The notes: generated from the letters alone by a model not told the origin. A stretch of DNA of 64,000 nucleotides from Adiantum capillus-veneris (GCA_014529385.2 CM043942.1:21684991-21748990); one strand, 5' to 3'; positions 42,972 through 54,134 are shown, numbered from the stretch's first letter. Translations and numbers: made by a program.

Positions 42972-44480
42972 CAATCCAAAGATTCCGTGTGCACAGCGAC
43001 ACTTCCTTCCAATCTTTTCCTCCTGCAAGTTATTACCACCAGCAGTGTTTTCTTGACGCCCATTAGAGTCTCTTTCTTACAGAATCATAAAAAATGATTC
43101 ACCTTGCGAGCATCAATGACGCCTTGCAAAATCTCACGCAGATAGGATTCTAGCCATAGCATTTTCTAACGAACGTTCAAACCTGGTTCACGATAGAGCG
43201 AACCCTCTTTGATTCTTACCATTTTGAAATAGTTGGCAAACTATATTCTTACGAACATAATAGTTCGAATTTATTCCAGCAGCATGTAAATGCTACTTGA
43301 CCTGCTCATGGAGAAATATATATCGCAACCAAAAGTTGCTACTGTAATGGTAAAACCACATAGCGTACTCAATGATCAATGACCATCAGAAAACCTCTTA
43401 TCCATAGAGAAACTCAAATTCCTTCTACCGAACACATCTCAAATAGAGATTCTCGTGTCGGAATATCCTTGCGCGCAAAAAGGTGCTCAAGAGAGTATAA
43501 CCAACTCTCATCTAGTTCCTTGGCATAAGTCTGCATCTTCGTGTGTTATCCATGTACTCAAAGGTGTACATAATTCTTAAGCTGTGTTAGAGTTTCGGTG
43601 AACCTGGAAAATTACCTTCCCTTCGTCAGATCCTTAGAGCGAAGACGCTCAGCTTGATGATCACTTGGCTCGATCTTAGAGCAAAACCTGCTCATCAAAT
43701 AATCTAGGATTTTAATCCTTGGATTCCTCAAGCACAGGCCGTAGTCGTCACTTGTTCCTTCCCTCGTAAAGAGAGTGTTCATTCACTTGTGCAAAAAGCA
43801 CAACCATGTCTTCCGTGACCGGGTAGGGAGTGTTTGTTCATAAGCTTAGTGAAAGCTTTTCTTGGTTGAAAGCTCAGAACGGTTCCTTCCTTTCTGCCGT
43901 CCTACCCGCAATAGCAGGTAATTTGTTTGTGCCCTACCGGATACGAGATCAATAGTTGACCTTCCGGATGTTTGAGCAAACCGATTTATTTCAGAAAACA
44001 ATGTTTCAATTTGATCTTGCTCTCATAAACACTCGAGAGTGAGTAGTCCCGATTAGACATAACCATACCTCGTGCAAAAGAGCAAACAAACACAATGCAC
44101 TTTATAATTTCCTCAAAGATGTAACTTTGATTAAAAACCTGCCCTCTCACTTAAAGTTCGAGGGTCTTCTATTCAAGAACTCAGCAGTTGGATTGAATTC
44201 CCTTGCTCCAAACTTTCTCTGTTCAATGGCTCCCGTCCCACTATGGGATTGGATTCTATGTACACTAAGGTGTACACTTTCAGCTTTTATTGTTGACTCT
44301 ACCATCTGCTGCAAAGTATCTTGCAGATGCGTCTACAAAATTCGAGCAAAAGTCCTTTGTTGAATTTCTTCATCTTTCCTTCCTCAGAGAGGGTCGAGAG
44401 TGGAGCTACCTTGGCAAGAGTGAACCACTACTTGCTTTGACTCACTCCTGTTCCTATTGGGCAAACCGATCCCAATCTTC
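42972..44480 (-). other. Element D internal 3' region, no intact gene
   Basis: 42972-43388 matches 47131-47230 joined to 50132-50440. The rest has no recognisable coding sequence. No RT or integrase motif was found, so D is either internally deleted or non-autonomous. Confidence 0.55.
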
Positions 44481-44995
44481 TTGGATGCCTTCCTCAAAGC
44501 GTAGAGGAAAAAAAGTTTGTCGGAAAATTCAGCCTTGAATTGAATCCAAGTCTTGTTGTGAGTTCTTTACAAAGCTTTGGTATACTACCAAGTACTTGCA
44601 ATTCCCCTTCAGGTGTTTGGTCACATGCCTCACCTTAGACGCTTTTCAGAAATTGCCGTTTGCAAAGGAAACTTCAAACTATCGAATGAAAGCACTAGCT
44701 TTCGGGACATCTTCCCTTCCGTCAAAAGTATCAAACTTGACCGGAGTGTTCTGAGGTCTAAAAGACCTTCTTCATATCCTTCCCGAAATGATAGGATTTC
44801 ATGGCTATAGTTCTGGATTGACGTTCATGGATATTTTCTGGATTCTGAAGGATCTCAAGCATTCCGCTCCTTGGATTCTCTAGGTTCTTGAGCAACATGC
44901 TTGTCGCCTTCTCAGAGAATCCCAAGTCTTGTGTCGACTTCTTGCAGAGAGAAAAAAAAAAATCCAACTCTGCAAGCTTTTCTTGTAGGACTTAG
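44480..44995 (-). pseudogene. Element D gag remnant
   Basis: The minus strand reads VKFDTFDGREDVPKASAFIR, a stop, then FEVSFANGN, clearly related to the element A gag [20 protein letters not shown]. Stops and a Lys/Phe tract disrupt it. Confidence 0.7.
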
Positions 44996-45089
44996 GTTTC
45001 CGCCTGCTTACTTCTCTCTTGGCTTGTCATGGCTTCTTCTCGTATCTTCCCAGAGTTGTCCTCCTTTACAGAGAAAAAGAGGACACCAT

Positions 45090-45101
45090 GCTCTGATACC
45101 A
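45090..45101 (-). other. Element D primer-binding site
   Basis: GCTCTGATACCA, complement of the tRNA-Met PBS, one base from the LTR end at 45103. A second copy is at 42771-42782. Confidence 0.9.
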
Positions 45102-45102
45102 C

Positions 45103-46580
45103 TGTCACAAACGGGAGCGCATAACAATATAAAATATACTCAGATAAATAGAATTTATCACTTAATATTGAAGCCAGAGGATATAGAGAGAAATAGATAG
45201 AGAGAGAGAGATAGAGAGTGAGAAGATCGACACAGTACTGGGGACCAGAAGATGGGCTGGTCCCCCCCCCCTTATAGAGAATCCTTTATTAGGGAGAATC
45301 TTTTTACAAGAACAAGAACCGGAGAAAACCCCTCCGTTCTAATTCTCTGACTCGATGGTCGTTCCTTCTCGTAAGGGAAATCAGAGAGACGAGCTCTCAA
45401 TCCTTTTTCCGTCTGTACTCGGAGTCGAGACTCCGCAGACAATTTCCGAATTCCATTCTCTGAATTCCCAAGCTAGGCCGAAGCCTTCTTGCCTCTTCTT
45501 CGCGATGAAGTACCTGCAAACACACACGCAAACACACGACAACAATTCGTATGGCGAATCCATAATTGATACGTGTCGCTCTTGCGCGGGAAAAGCGACT
45601 TCCGTGCTTCAGAGTCTCGCGATCTCTCGTGTCTTCTGGCGGCATAGTCTTCTCTTGCAGGCGTTGGTAACTCCTTTTCAGTGAGGGCATGTGGTGCTTT
45701 TATAGCTCCTTGACCACGGCATGAAAAGCTGCTCGCGTAGAGATCGCGGCCGTTTTTTTTTTTTTTCCCCAAAAAAAAAAAAAAAATCGCTTTTTTTTTT
45801 TCTGTGTCCTACACGAAATAGGGAGAGAGAATTCGCTGGCTGGTTTTGTTGCTTTATTTTCTAAGTGGCTGCCCACTTATTAAGTGGACGGCCAGCATAT
45901 TTTAAAATTCGTCTGAGCCTTCCCAAAAACTCAATAAAACCATATAAGTTAAAAACAATGCCTTTCACAACACTTCCCAGGCGTCCCTGGATGCAACCAC
46001 ATGCACGAATGCAATGCAAACATAGATTCCTCGCAGGAAAGCGTCTGCTCTTCCCGGAAAACCCCTTAAAATATTCCGCTTTTTAAGAAAAGCTTCTCAG
46101 AACCCATCTTTATTCTTGTGCTTGCGTCTTTACACGTAATCCTCTTTTCCAGTTCGGATTTCCTCTCGACTATGGATATCCCCTTTCCGATGCACCCGTC
46201 ACCCACCTTGTGACGCATCACGAATACCCATCACCTAGTCCTTTCCTATCGAACTTACGGTACAATCCCCTTCACGATGCTCTATGTCACCCATCCTATG
46301 ACGCATCAGAGATGTCCGTTCCCGCATGGTCGGATACTTCTTCCCGATGTGACGCATCAGAAGTACCCGTTCACAGTGCTCCCGTCATTACTTTGAATGA
46401 CGCACTAGGAATACTCTGTACTCGGATGTCTCCAATGAGAAAAACCCTCTCACTTAAAATTCCAATAATTCATTTAGAATTAATTTTTCTTGGTGTTCCA
46501 AGCGAGAAAACCCTCTCACTTATAAATCCAATAATTCATTTAGAATTATTTTTCTGTCAAATAAAGCCAATTTAGCAACA
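45103..46580 (-). mobile_element. Full LTR of element D
   Basis: 1478 bp; minus strand from TGTTGCTAAATTGGC to GTTTGTGACA. The purine-rich AAGTGAGAGGGA directly upstream (46581-46592) is a polypurine tract, so this copy is also a 3' LTR. U3 holds two direct repeats of about 62 bp (46437-46557) and four TGACGCATCA/TGACGCAC motifs (46211, 46299, 46350, 46398). Confidence 0.85.
46211..46405 (-). promoter_or_regulatory. Four TGACGCATCA-type motifs in the U3 of LTR-D
   Basis: TGACGCATCA at 46211, 46299 and 46350 and TGACGCAC at 46398. TGACG words are binding sites for plant TGA-type bZIP factors and are known in stress-responsive retrotransposon promoters; function here is inferred. Confidence 0.45.
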
Positions 46581-47230
46581 TCCCTCTCACTTATAAACAG
46601 TTGTCCTCAATTGTAGAGGTCGAACTGAACTGCCAGAGAGAAACCGGAAAATTTCAAATCTTGCTCAATGGTGAGTTGAGCTAGTCCTTTCTCAAAAGAG
46701 AACTTAAAAATTAAATTAAACAAAAATTCAATAATTCAATAATTCAATACTTACCTTACCGGTTCATGTCCCTCCTCTAATACCTCGAGGATATCCTTCA
46801 CCTTTCATTAAAGTTACGAGCCATGTAAGAACTTGTCATTCGCGTCTTTCCAACAGATTAGAAGTTTCCTCATCCGAGAATCTGTTAACTCAATTCCACC
46901 TTCTCAATTCCGACAAGAATAATCCTCCTAGAAATCAATCTAGGTCTATATCCTTGCGCATAATCCTGCGCTGTTAGTCCAGAGGGTATTAAACCTCTTG
47001 TGTCCCCCCACATAGGGAATGCCCAAGTCATAGAGCATTAAGCTCGATGTATTTCTTTCACAAACACAGTTTGCGATAACATTAAAGAAGGTTCTTGTTC
47101 CGGGCTATCGCTCAACGTAGGCGGACGGTCCAATCCAAAGATTCCTTGTGCACGGCGACACTTCCTTCCAATCTTTTGCTCTGCAAGTTATTACCACCAG
47201 CAGTGTTTTCTTGACGCCCATTAGAGTCTC

Positions 47231-47663
47231 TGTGCGGATTATAGATGCTAATCCTTAATTAAGTACTTAAACTCATGATTAAGACTTAAGAAACTTAAAC
47301 TGTACTCGAGACAAGACTTAGAAGACTCTGTGTTTGATTGATTGATTGTGTGATACAAGGGCTCCTTATATAGGAGATGAAGAGACATAAATGAAAAGAC
47401 ACATCTCTTGGTAAAGAGACACGACTTTAGACGTAAAGACACATCCTTTCGGCGAAGAGCTGCAACCATTGGGCAAAGAGTTGCACCCGTAGAGCGAAGG
47501 GGTGTGACCAGTCGTCGAAGGAGTGTGGCTTTTGGCGAAGAGACACGTCCTTTGGGTGAAGGGGTGTGGCCATCCAAGCGCAGGGGTCCTCCTTGGCATG
47601 GCACTTCGCGTATCTGCAACTAGGAGTAGATGTATTGTTGTTAATATAGTCACAATCGTGACA
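47231..47663 (-). mobile_element. Element C 3' LTR
   Basis: The minus strand starts TGTCACGATTGTGAC and ends ATAATCCGCACA. U3 carries about nine degenerate ~21-bp repeats with a CTCTTCGCC core (47395-47580). TATA CTCCTATATAAGGAG is at about 47365-47380. Confidence 0.93.
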
Positions 47664-49010
47664 TTCCCTCCCTCTTTAAATAAAACCCAGGGTAGTTGAA
47701 GAAATTCCGGAAAGAAGGAAATGTATTTTTGTAGTACTTCTGCATCCAAAGCTCTTTCTGTTAAGTCCCACGTCATGGCACTGTTATTGACCATGTCTAT
47801 TTCGCCAAACTGTGAAATGATCATATCTGCAACTTGTCTCATCTTTGTCAAAAGTATGAGTATCACATTGGCAACTTGATTATTGCCTTTGTCAAAGTCA
47901 TTTGTAACTTCGAGCTTTGTCCAATAAAAGAGTGAGTCTGTATCTACTTCGAGTGAAATTATTGGTAAACTGACTTGAGTTTTCTTTTGAGTAAAGACCA
48001 CTGGTTGGAAATCTGTACGGTATTCCATTGGTTTGTCTGGAACCGTAAAATCCTTTAGAAGGGATGTCGTAGATTGAGACAGATTAGTGTTTAGAGGTAT
48101 ATCCATCTGTAAAGGTTTATCTGTGAAACAAGTTGTGTCCAAATATTCAATTGCAGCGACTGAAGTCGTGCTGCAAGATTTTGTATCCGTTTTATCCTTT
48201 GTATCATTGAAGGTAAGAATTGGTATCTTCAAGTTTGAAGAATTATCATTCACCACAGCATCAGTTATCTCATCATAAACAAAGACTTCATTCTGCAATG
48301 GCGGTGACGAGGCTTTTGTTTTTGCCTGGACCACAACCAAAGAAGTTGTGTGCGTTTGGGATGCCACACATGAACCAAAATCTCTTGAATCTTCAGCTTT
48401 ATCAGCGGGTATTAAGGCTTCCAGAGTAGGAGAAGCATGGCATGGCTCGCAAGGGGGAACTTGTCCAGCGTTGCGGCGTTCACGACCGAGTACTTGACTA
48501 GGGTCGGAAATATGTGCCACTGTGAGCCCACTTCAAAGAGGTTGAATGCTCTTCAAGGGGAGATCTTCTGAAAGCTTCATGTTGCTGCTTTTGCCGATGA
48601 TCATTTTGAGGTTGAGGCTTGTTATAACAGTCATGCTGCAAAGAATGTTGCTTCTGAGCATGTTGTTGTTGAAGCAAAGTGAGTTTGTGTTGGGTTGTCT
48701 CTGAAGAAACATGCTGAGGGTGAGACATAGATTGCTGAGAAACCGTCGAAAACTGTTTGATACCAAAAGGTTGTTGCAATTGTCACCGGATAGCCTCCAA
48801 TTTCACTGTAAGTGAGGAGATATCTTGTTCCAAGGCGGCTACCCGCTGCTTCCACAATGAGAGGTGAGAGTCCATACTCGAGCATGAACCGTTGATGAAA
48901 AGGAAGGCTTTGCTCGGACGATGGGTCTTATTTGTTTTACTGTAAGGCTCTTTTAATGGTTGCACATGGGTTGTAATTCTTGTGTATAAATTTTGGGGTA
49001 GGCCAGCCAA
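47664..49010 (-). CDS. Element C protein, novel, broken by one stop and one frameshift
   Basis: Three adjoining minus-strand pieces. 49010-48783 starts MAGLPQNLYTRI and has a short coiled-coil-like heptad stretch (WKQRVAALEQDISSLTVKLE), then a stop. 48780-48498 in the same frame is Gln/His-rich. The 48520 piece in another frame is acidic/Thr-rich and ends near the PPT with AEVLQKYISFFPEFLQLPW and FKEGG, like the extreme C terminus of gypsy polyproteins. No catalytic domain is visible. It may be a gag-like or accessory product, or the stitched ends of a deleted polyprotein. Confidence 0.55.
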
Positions 49011-49676
49011 GTTTGGCCGCCCACTTTGGGTTTAATAAATTTGGGGTTTTTTTTTTTTAATTGATAAGGTGTGTTGGCATTGGCTTTCTAAAAAATTGGG
49101 GGTTTTCACATGGGATTTTAAAAATTTTGGGTAGCGGGCGGCCACTCAAGGCAAGTGAACTTTGGGCGGCCACTTAATGAGTTAATTTGGGCGGCCACTT
49201 AAACTTTAGAATAGGCAAATTTGCCCAGCGTCAAAATAAGACCAGCCAGCGCGTAGAATATGTCCAGCGTTTTCAACAACGTGGAATTCAACGTAATCTG
49301 ACAGTAGCGAAACTTTTGCAGCATCGCAAATTCAGCCAGCGTTAATGTTTAATTCAGCCAGCGATTCAATATTTCTGATGTGGGCTACCGTTTGGAGTGA
49401 TGTGGGCTGCCGCTTGGAGAGGTGTCGCTTGGGGAATGTTGCGATGCGAAGGGATTACAGCGAAAGGGTGCAATTCAGCCCGTATGTGCAGAAATTCTGC
49501 CAAAGGATGTGCACACCAAGGGGTACTCAATTGAAGAGGTACACACTCATACGCATAGTAGAAGTACACCATCTTTCCTCTGCGGCCATACAACACACGA
49601 GGTGAGTGTCGCGGGTAGGGTCGGCAACGGCGAGGCTAGGTAGACGCCAAGTCCAAAGGCCCGGGAAAAAAAATTT
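49011..49676 (-). other. Element C 5' internal leader
   Basis: No long frame. It contains CCAGCG / AGCCAGCG words (49225-49370), repeated GGGCGGCCACT (49135-49200) and a T-run (49045-49058). Confidence 0.5.
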
Positions 49677-49688
49677 GCTCTGATACCA
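49677..49688 (-). other. Element C primer-binding site
   Basis: GCTCTGATACCA, complement of the tRNA-Met PBS, one base from the LTR end at 49690. Confidence 0.92.
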
Positions 49689-49689
49689 C

Positions 49690-50126
49690 TGTGAGGATTC
49701 TAGATGCTAATCCTTAATTAAGTACTTAAACTCATGATTAAGACTTAAGAAACTTAAACTGTACTCGAGACTAAGACTTAGAAGACTCTGTGTTTGATTG
49801 ATTGATTGTGTGATACAAGGGCTCCTTATATAGGAGACGAAGAGACATAAATGAAAAGACACGTCTCTTGGTGAAGAGACACGACTTTAGACGTAAAGAC
49901 ACATCCTTTCGGCGAAGAGCTGCAACCATTGGGCGAAGAGTCGCACCCGTAGAGCGAAGGGGTGTGACCAATCGTCGTCGAAGGAGTGTGGCTTTTGGCG
50001 AAGAGACACGTCCTTTGGGTGAAGGGGTGTGACCATCCAAGCGCAGGGGTCCTCCTTGGCATGGCACTTCGCGTATCTGCAACTAGGAGTAGATGTATTG
50101 CTCTTAACATAGTCACAATCGTGACA
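49690..50126 (-). mobile_element. Element C 5' LTR
   Basis: Near-identical to the 3' LTR. Differences include GGATTC/GGATTA near the end and one extra TCG triplet in a U3 repeat. Confidence 0.93.
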
Positions 50127-50607
50127 GTCTCTTTCTTACAGAATCATAAAAAATGATTCACCTTGCGAGCATCAATGACGCCTTGCAAAATCTCATGCAG
50201 ATAGGATTCTAGCCATAGCATTTTCTGAACGTACGTTCAAATCCGGTTCACGATAGAGCGAACCCTCTTTGATTCTTACCATTTTAAAATGGTTGGCGAA
50301 CTATATTCTTACGAACATAATAGTTCGAATTTATTCGAGCAACATGTAAATGCTACTTGACCTGCTCATGGAGAAACATATACCGCAACCAAAAGTTGCT
50401 ACTGTAATGGTAAAAGCACATAGCGTACTCAATGAGCAAGTCAAGTACTCGGATGTCTCCAGTGAGAAAAACCCTCTCACTTAAAATTCCAATAATTCAT
50501 TTAGAATTAATTTTTCTTGGTGTTCCAAGCGAGAAAACCCTCTCACTTATAAATCCAATAATTCATTTAGAATTATTTTTCTGTCAAATAAAGCCAATTT
50601 AGCAACA

Positions 50608-51177
50608 GATATTTGGGTCGTCAGTCGACTTTTGACAAGGCAAAGAAACAGAAGAAGCGTGTTCGATCTGAAGGAGTACCCAGTTCTTCTTCTTCTTCTT
50701 CTTCTTCTGACAGTTCTTCTAGCTCTTCAGATTCAAGAGAAGAAGACAGAAAAGGTAAAAAGCGAAGCAAGAAACAAAGCTTCGGAAAGGGCAAGAAAAA
50801 GGCAAAGAAGGCTAAATCTCGCCCAGAGACTGACAGTTCTACTGAGGACTCGTCTACAAACAGCTCAGATTCTGATGACGGAAACTTTTATGCGAAGAAG
50901 AAGAATTTTTATAAAGCCAACCAGTATGACTTTCTCAAAGATAAAAGCAAGAAAGTCCGAGAGTTTAAGGAAGGTGGCCACTCGATCAAATTTGATACTT
51001 TTTCAGGATACTCAGATGCTTCGAAGGCTTTGTCTTTTATACAGCAGTTTGACATCGCTTTCGCACGAGGTCGCTATTCAGAGCACTCTAAGATTCGGAG
51101 AGCTGTCTCTTATTTTCAGGGGAATGCTCAAACTTGGTGGTCCACGCTTCTTTTAAACAAGACTGCGCCAATTAAAT
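50608..51177 (+). pseudogene. Element B1 gag, middle part, fused to RT by deletion
   Basis: Resumes the gag frame after element D: QSTFDKAKKQKKRV, a long Ser-rich tract, an acidic/Lys-rich region and the gag core [37 protein letters not shown]. At about 51178 the sequence jumps into the RT ([19 protein letters not shown]). The gag C terminus, zinc knuckle, protease and RT fingers are deleted. Confidence 0.88.
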
Positions 51178-52080
51178 GCCTTTCGGACTACTTTTGGGTT
51201 ATTTGAGTTTTTCGTGATGCCTTTTGGCTTAACCAATGCTCCTGCAACATTTAACCGGATGATGGACAGAATTTTTCGAGAGTACAAGCTATTTGTTGGC
51301 ACTTTCTTTGACTACATCATTGTTTTCTCCAAGAATGAGGCAGAACACAGAGATCATCTGCTTCACGTCTTTTAGGCATTACGAGATCACAAGTTAGTGA
51401 TTAATGCAAAGAAAAGTGAATTTTTCCTACCACAGATACACTTTTTGGGACACATTGTCTCAGTAATGGAAGTGCAAATGGATCCGCCCAAGATAGAGAC
51501 AATCCGTGATTGGCCTGATTTGAAGAATGTCCATGAAGTTAGAAGCTTCTTGGGACTGTGTTCGTACTACAGGCGGTTCATTCGAAAGTTTGCAGAGGTT
51601 GCTTCCCCTTTGCATATCTTGACACAGAAAGGAGTCCCTTTCTCGTGGGGACCCACAAAGGTGTCTGCCTTTCAGACATTGAAAGAGAAATTGACTACGA
51701 GACCACTTTTGACTTTGCCGGACTTGCAGAAGTCATTTGAAGTATAATGTGATGCTTGTGGTCGTAGTTTGGGTGCGGTCTTAATGCAAGAAGGCCATGT
51801 CATTGCTTACGAGAGCCGATTGTTCTCAAGGCCAGAAATGACAGCACAGATTTATGAGAAAGAGCTTTTGGCGGTTATCCATGCTCTTACTCAGTGGCGG
51901 CATTACCTAATCGGAGCGGATTTTAGTGTCTTTACAGACCATCAGAGTTTGAGCTACTTCTTGTCACAGAAGCAGCTTTCGGAAAAGCACATGCGGTGGG
52001 CGAACATCTTGTCACAGTTTCACTTCCAGATTGTCCATGTGCAGGGACCAAAGAATGTGGTGGCAGATGCTTTGTCTTGA
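51178..52080 (+). pseudogene. Element B1 RT C-terminal part and RNase H
   Basis: [20 protein letters not shown], then [12 protein letters not shown]: the catalytic FDD reads FDY. A stop at 51375, then INAKKSEFFLPQIHFLGH, SFLGLCSYYRRFIRKF, a stop at about 51746, then RNase H: ALMQEGHVIAYESR, YEKELLAVIHALTQWRHYL, FSVFTDHQSLSYF and KNVVADALS followed by TGA at 52078. Confidence 0.88.
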
Positions 52081-53560
52081 AAGCCGTTGGCTCTCGTTAT
52101 TTCCGCGATACATCATAGGAGCTTCGAGGATATGGTCTACCAGTATACCACAGTTACCGATTTTGCAGACGTTTTCACACAGATACGGGACGGGGAGACA
52201 CTAGGGGGATATTCCATTCGGGATGGCTACTTGATGAGAGAAACCATGTTGTGCATTACACAGCCGTTGAGGAAAAAGGTTATGATTGAATGCCACTGTC
52301 CACCTTTTATGGGTCACCGCGGCATTGCTACCACCATGAAAGGGGTAGAGAGATACTTCTTTTGGCCGAGACTCAAGAAGGATGTGGAAGAGTTTGTGTG
52401 CAGTTGCTTAGTATGCCAGAAGGTCAAGTTTGATAGGCATAAAGCACAGGGATTGTTACAGCCTTTACCCATACCCACCCGCCCCTGGGAAAGTATTGCA
52501 ATGGATTTCATTTTTGATCTCCCGAGAACACAGAGTGGTCCGATGGTATCTAGACTGTTATTGACAGATTTAGCAAACAAGCTCATTTCATTCCAGTGAA
52601 GAAAACAGTCAAGCCGGATCACTTAGCGAGATTGTTTGTGGCCCAGATTTTCAGATTACATGGCATGCCTGAGAGGATTGTCTCCAACAGGGACCCCAGA
52701 TTTACGAGTTTGTTTTGGAAGGCAATTTGGGAGAACACTGGCATGCGGTTGCAGTTCTCGTCATCGTTCCACCCGCAGACTGGGCAATCTGAGATTGCCA
52801 ATTCAGTGGTTTTAGATTTATTGAAGTCTTATATCTCGGATTAGAAGACTCAATGGGAAAAGTACCTACCTTTGGTGGAATTTGCCTACAATTACATGAT
52901 ACACTCTTCGACGGGGAAGGCGCCATTTGAGATTGTTGAAGGTGCTGCGAAGGTTCCACCCTTCCTAAGCACGAAAGATAAGATTTTTGAAGCGGATGAA
53001 TATACGCAAGACTTAGATACGGCTTTTGCCAAGGTTCGTGAGACTTTGCAAAAATCTCAAGAACGACAGAAAAAGGCAGCGGATCGCCATCGTTGCGACT
53101 TGAAATTGAAGGAGGATGATTGGGTGCTCTTACGTTTTGAGAAGGCACACCTGAGAAAGAAAAAGGGAAAGGAGAGGCTTTTTCCAAAGCTTAGTATGCG
53201 ATACTACGAACCTTTCCAGATCACTGAAAAGATAAATGATGTCTCCTTCCGACTGAAATTGCCTGATACTTGGAGGATTCACAATGCATTTCATGTGAGT
53301 CTCTTGAAACCTTTTAAAGGTGATGTGCCTGATGATGGGGAGCCTGATGAGCAACCCGAAGTGGAATAAAACGAGGAGATTCTTGTTCCTGAACAGATTT
53401 TGGCACATAAGGATACGAATCATAAAGGTAAGGTCCGAAGGCGGTTCTTGGTTAAGTTCAAGAACTATCCTGCATTGAATGCGAAGTGGATGGAGCAGGA
53501 GGACCTAGCAGATACTCCTTGGATTGTGAAACTTTACCTCGATGCTTTTGGTTTAGCATA
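52081..53560 (+). pseudogene. Element B1 integrase with chromodomain-like C terminus
   Basis: H2C2 finger (HCPPFMGHRGIATT ... CSCLVCQKVKF), then PWESIAMDFIFDLPRTQ, a frameshift near 52550, FRLHGMPERIVSNRDPRFTS (second acidic position Asp), GQSEIANSVVLD, a stop at 52843, then KAPFEIVEGAAKVP and LKLPDTWRIHNAFHVSLLKPF. After TAA at 53367 a same-frame tail (VRRRFLVKFKNYPALNAKW, MEQEDLADTPWIVKLYL) fits a chromodomain, placing B1 among chromoviruses. Confidence 0.87.
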
Positions 53561-54134
53561 GTCTACTCCAAATGGAACTCAGAATTCAACTTGGCCGGAG
53601 ATCTGGTGCAGTGGGATGCACAAGAGGGGAGTCGCTCCGCTCCTTTGTCAAGAGATGCCTTGATTTTTGATACTAATGTCACTGATGTCTCTTTGAGATT
53701 CAGGGATACTGACAGTATTCTACTGGATGACTTTATGAAATGGAATTCTTGATTATGATATTGATTTGTTCTTGACTTCTTTTAAATGCAGGAACTGATA
53801 GACGAAATGACTGCAGCATTTTGGTCTGATTGATCTCAAATAGACATGGTTGCAATAGGGGTTAGTCGATCGGACATCGATGAGGTCTCGATTGGATCTA
53901 GATGCGATTGCTAGCTACATTGCTGATAAATCATGGTCTAAGATCCGAATGCATGTTAAATGTCATGTGATGTCTAGTGATGTCCTGTGATATCATGTGA
54001 TGTGACTCTCTTCGATTGGTACATGTGCTAGATGTGTGTTGCTAGTACGTAGGTACTAACAGTCAGTGTCTGCTAAGACGGTTTATGGCCTCTGTTTGTT
54101 TTGCAGGCGTAATCAAGGGCGACTACAATGCTTT
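53561..54134 (+). other. Element B1 3' non-coding region
   Basis: No clear coding function; a repeated TGTGATGT(C)/ATCATGTGATGT stretch at 53960-54005. Confidence 0.5.

Larger units (their letters stand above)
47231..50126 (-). mobile_element. Element C: complete short non-autonomous LTR retrotransposon
   Basis: 2896 bp with two LTRs (47231-47663, 433 bp; 49690-50126, 437 bp), PBS (49677-49688), a minus-strand polypurine tract (AAAGAGGGAGGGAA, about 47664-47678) and a perfect 5-bp target duplication GTCTC (47226-47230, 50127-50131). The host sequence on either side rejoins to match 43060-43100. The internal region is only about 2.0 kb and has no protease, RT or integrase; it codes instead for an unrecognised protein. 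Confidence 0.93.
42673..50607 (-). mobile_element. Element D: tandem LTR-internal-LTR-internal array inside B1 gag
   Basis: Reading the minus strand from 50607: LTR start (50607-50445), 3' internal part (50440-46581, split by element C), full LTR (46580-45103), PBS (45101-45090), gag remnant (about 44990-44480), 3' internal part (to 42972), LTR end fragment (42971-42784), PBS and leader (42782-42673). Repeated LTR plus PBS in head-to-tail order implies unequal recombination between LTR elements plus deletions. The B1 flanks overlap by about 13 bases (TATTTGGGTTGTC / TATTTGGGTCGTC), not a simple 5-bp target duplication. Confidence 0.75.

Noticed and set aside
47366-47663. Continuation of the element C frame into its 3' LTR
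   Set aside because: Codons past the polypurine tract are LTR DNA read through; the protein-like tail ends near the PPT.
42656-50622. Simple target-site duplication around element D
   Set aside because: The overlap is about 13 bases with a mismatch and the left border lies inside the D leader, not at an LTR terminus.
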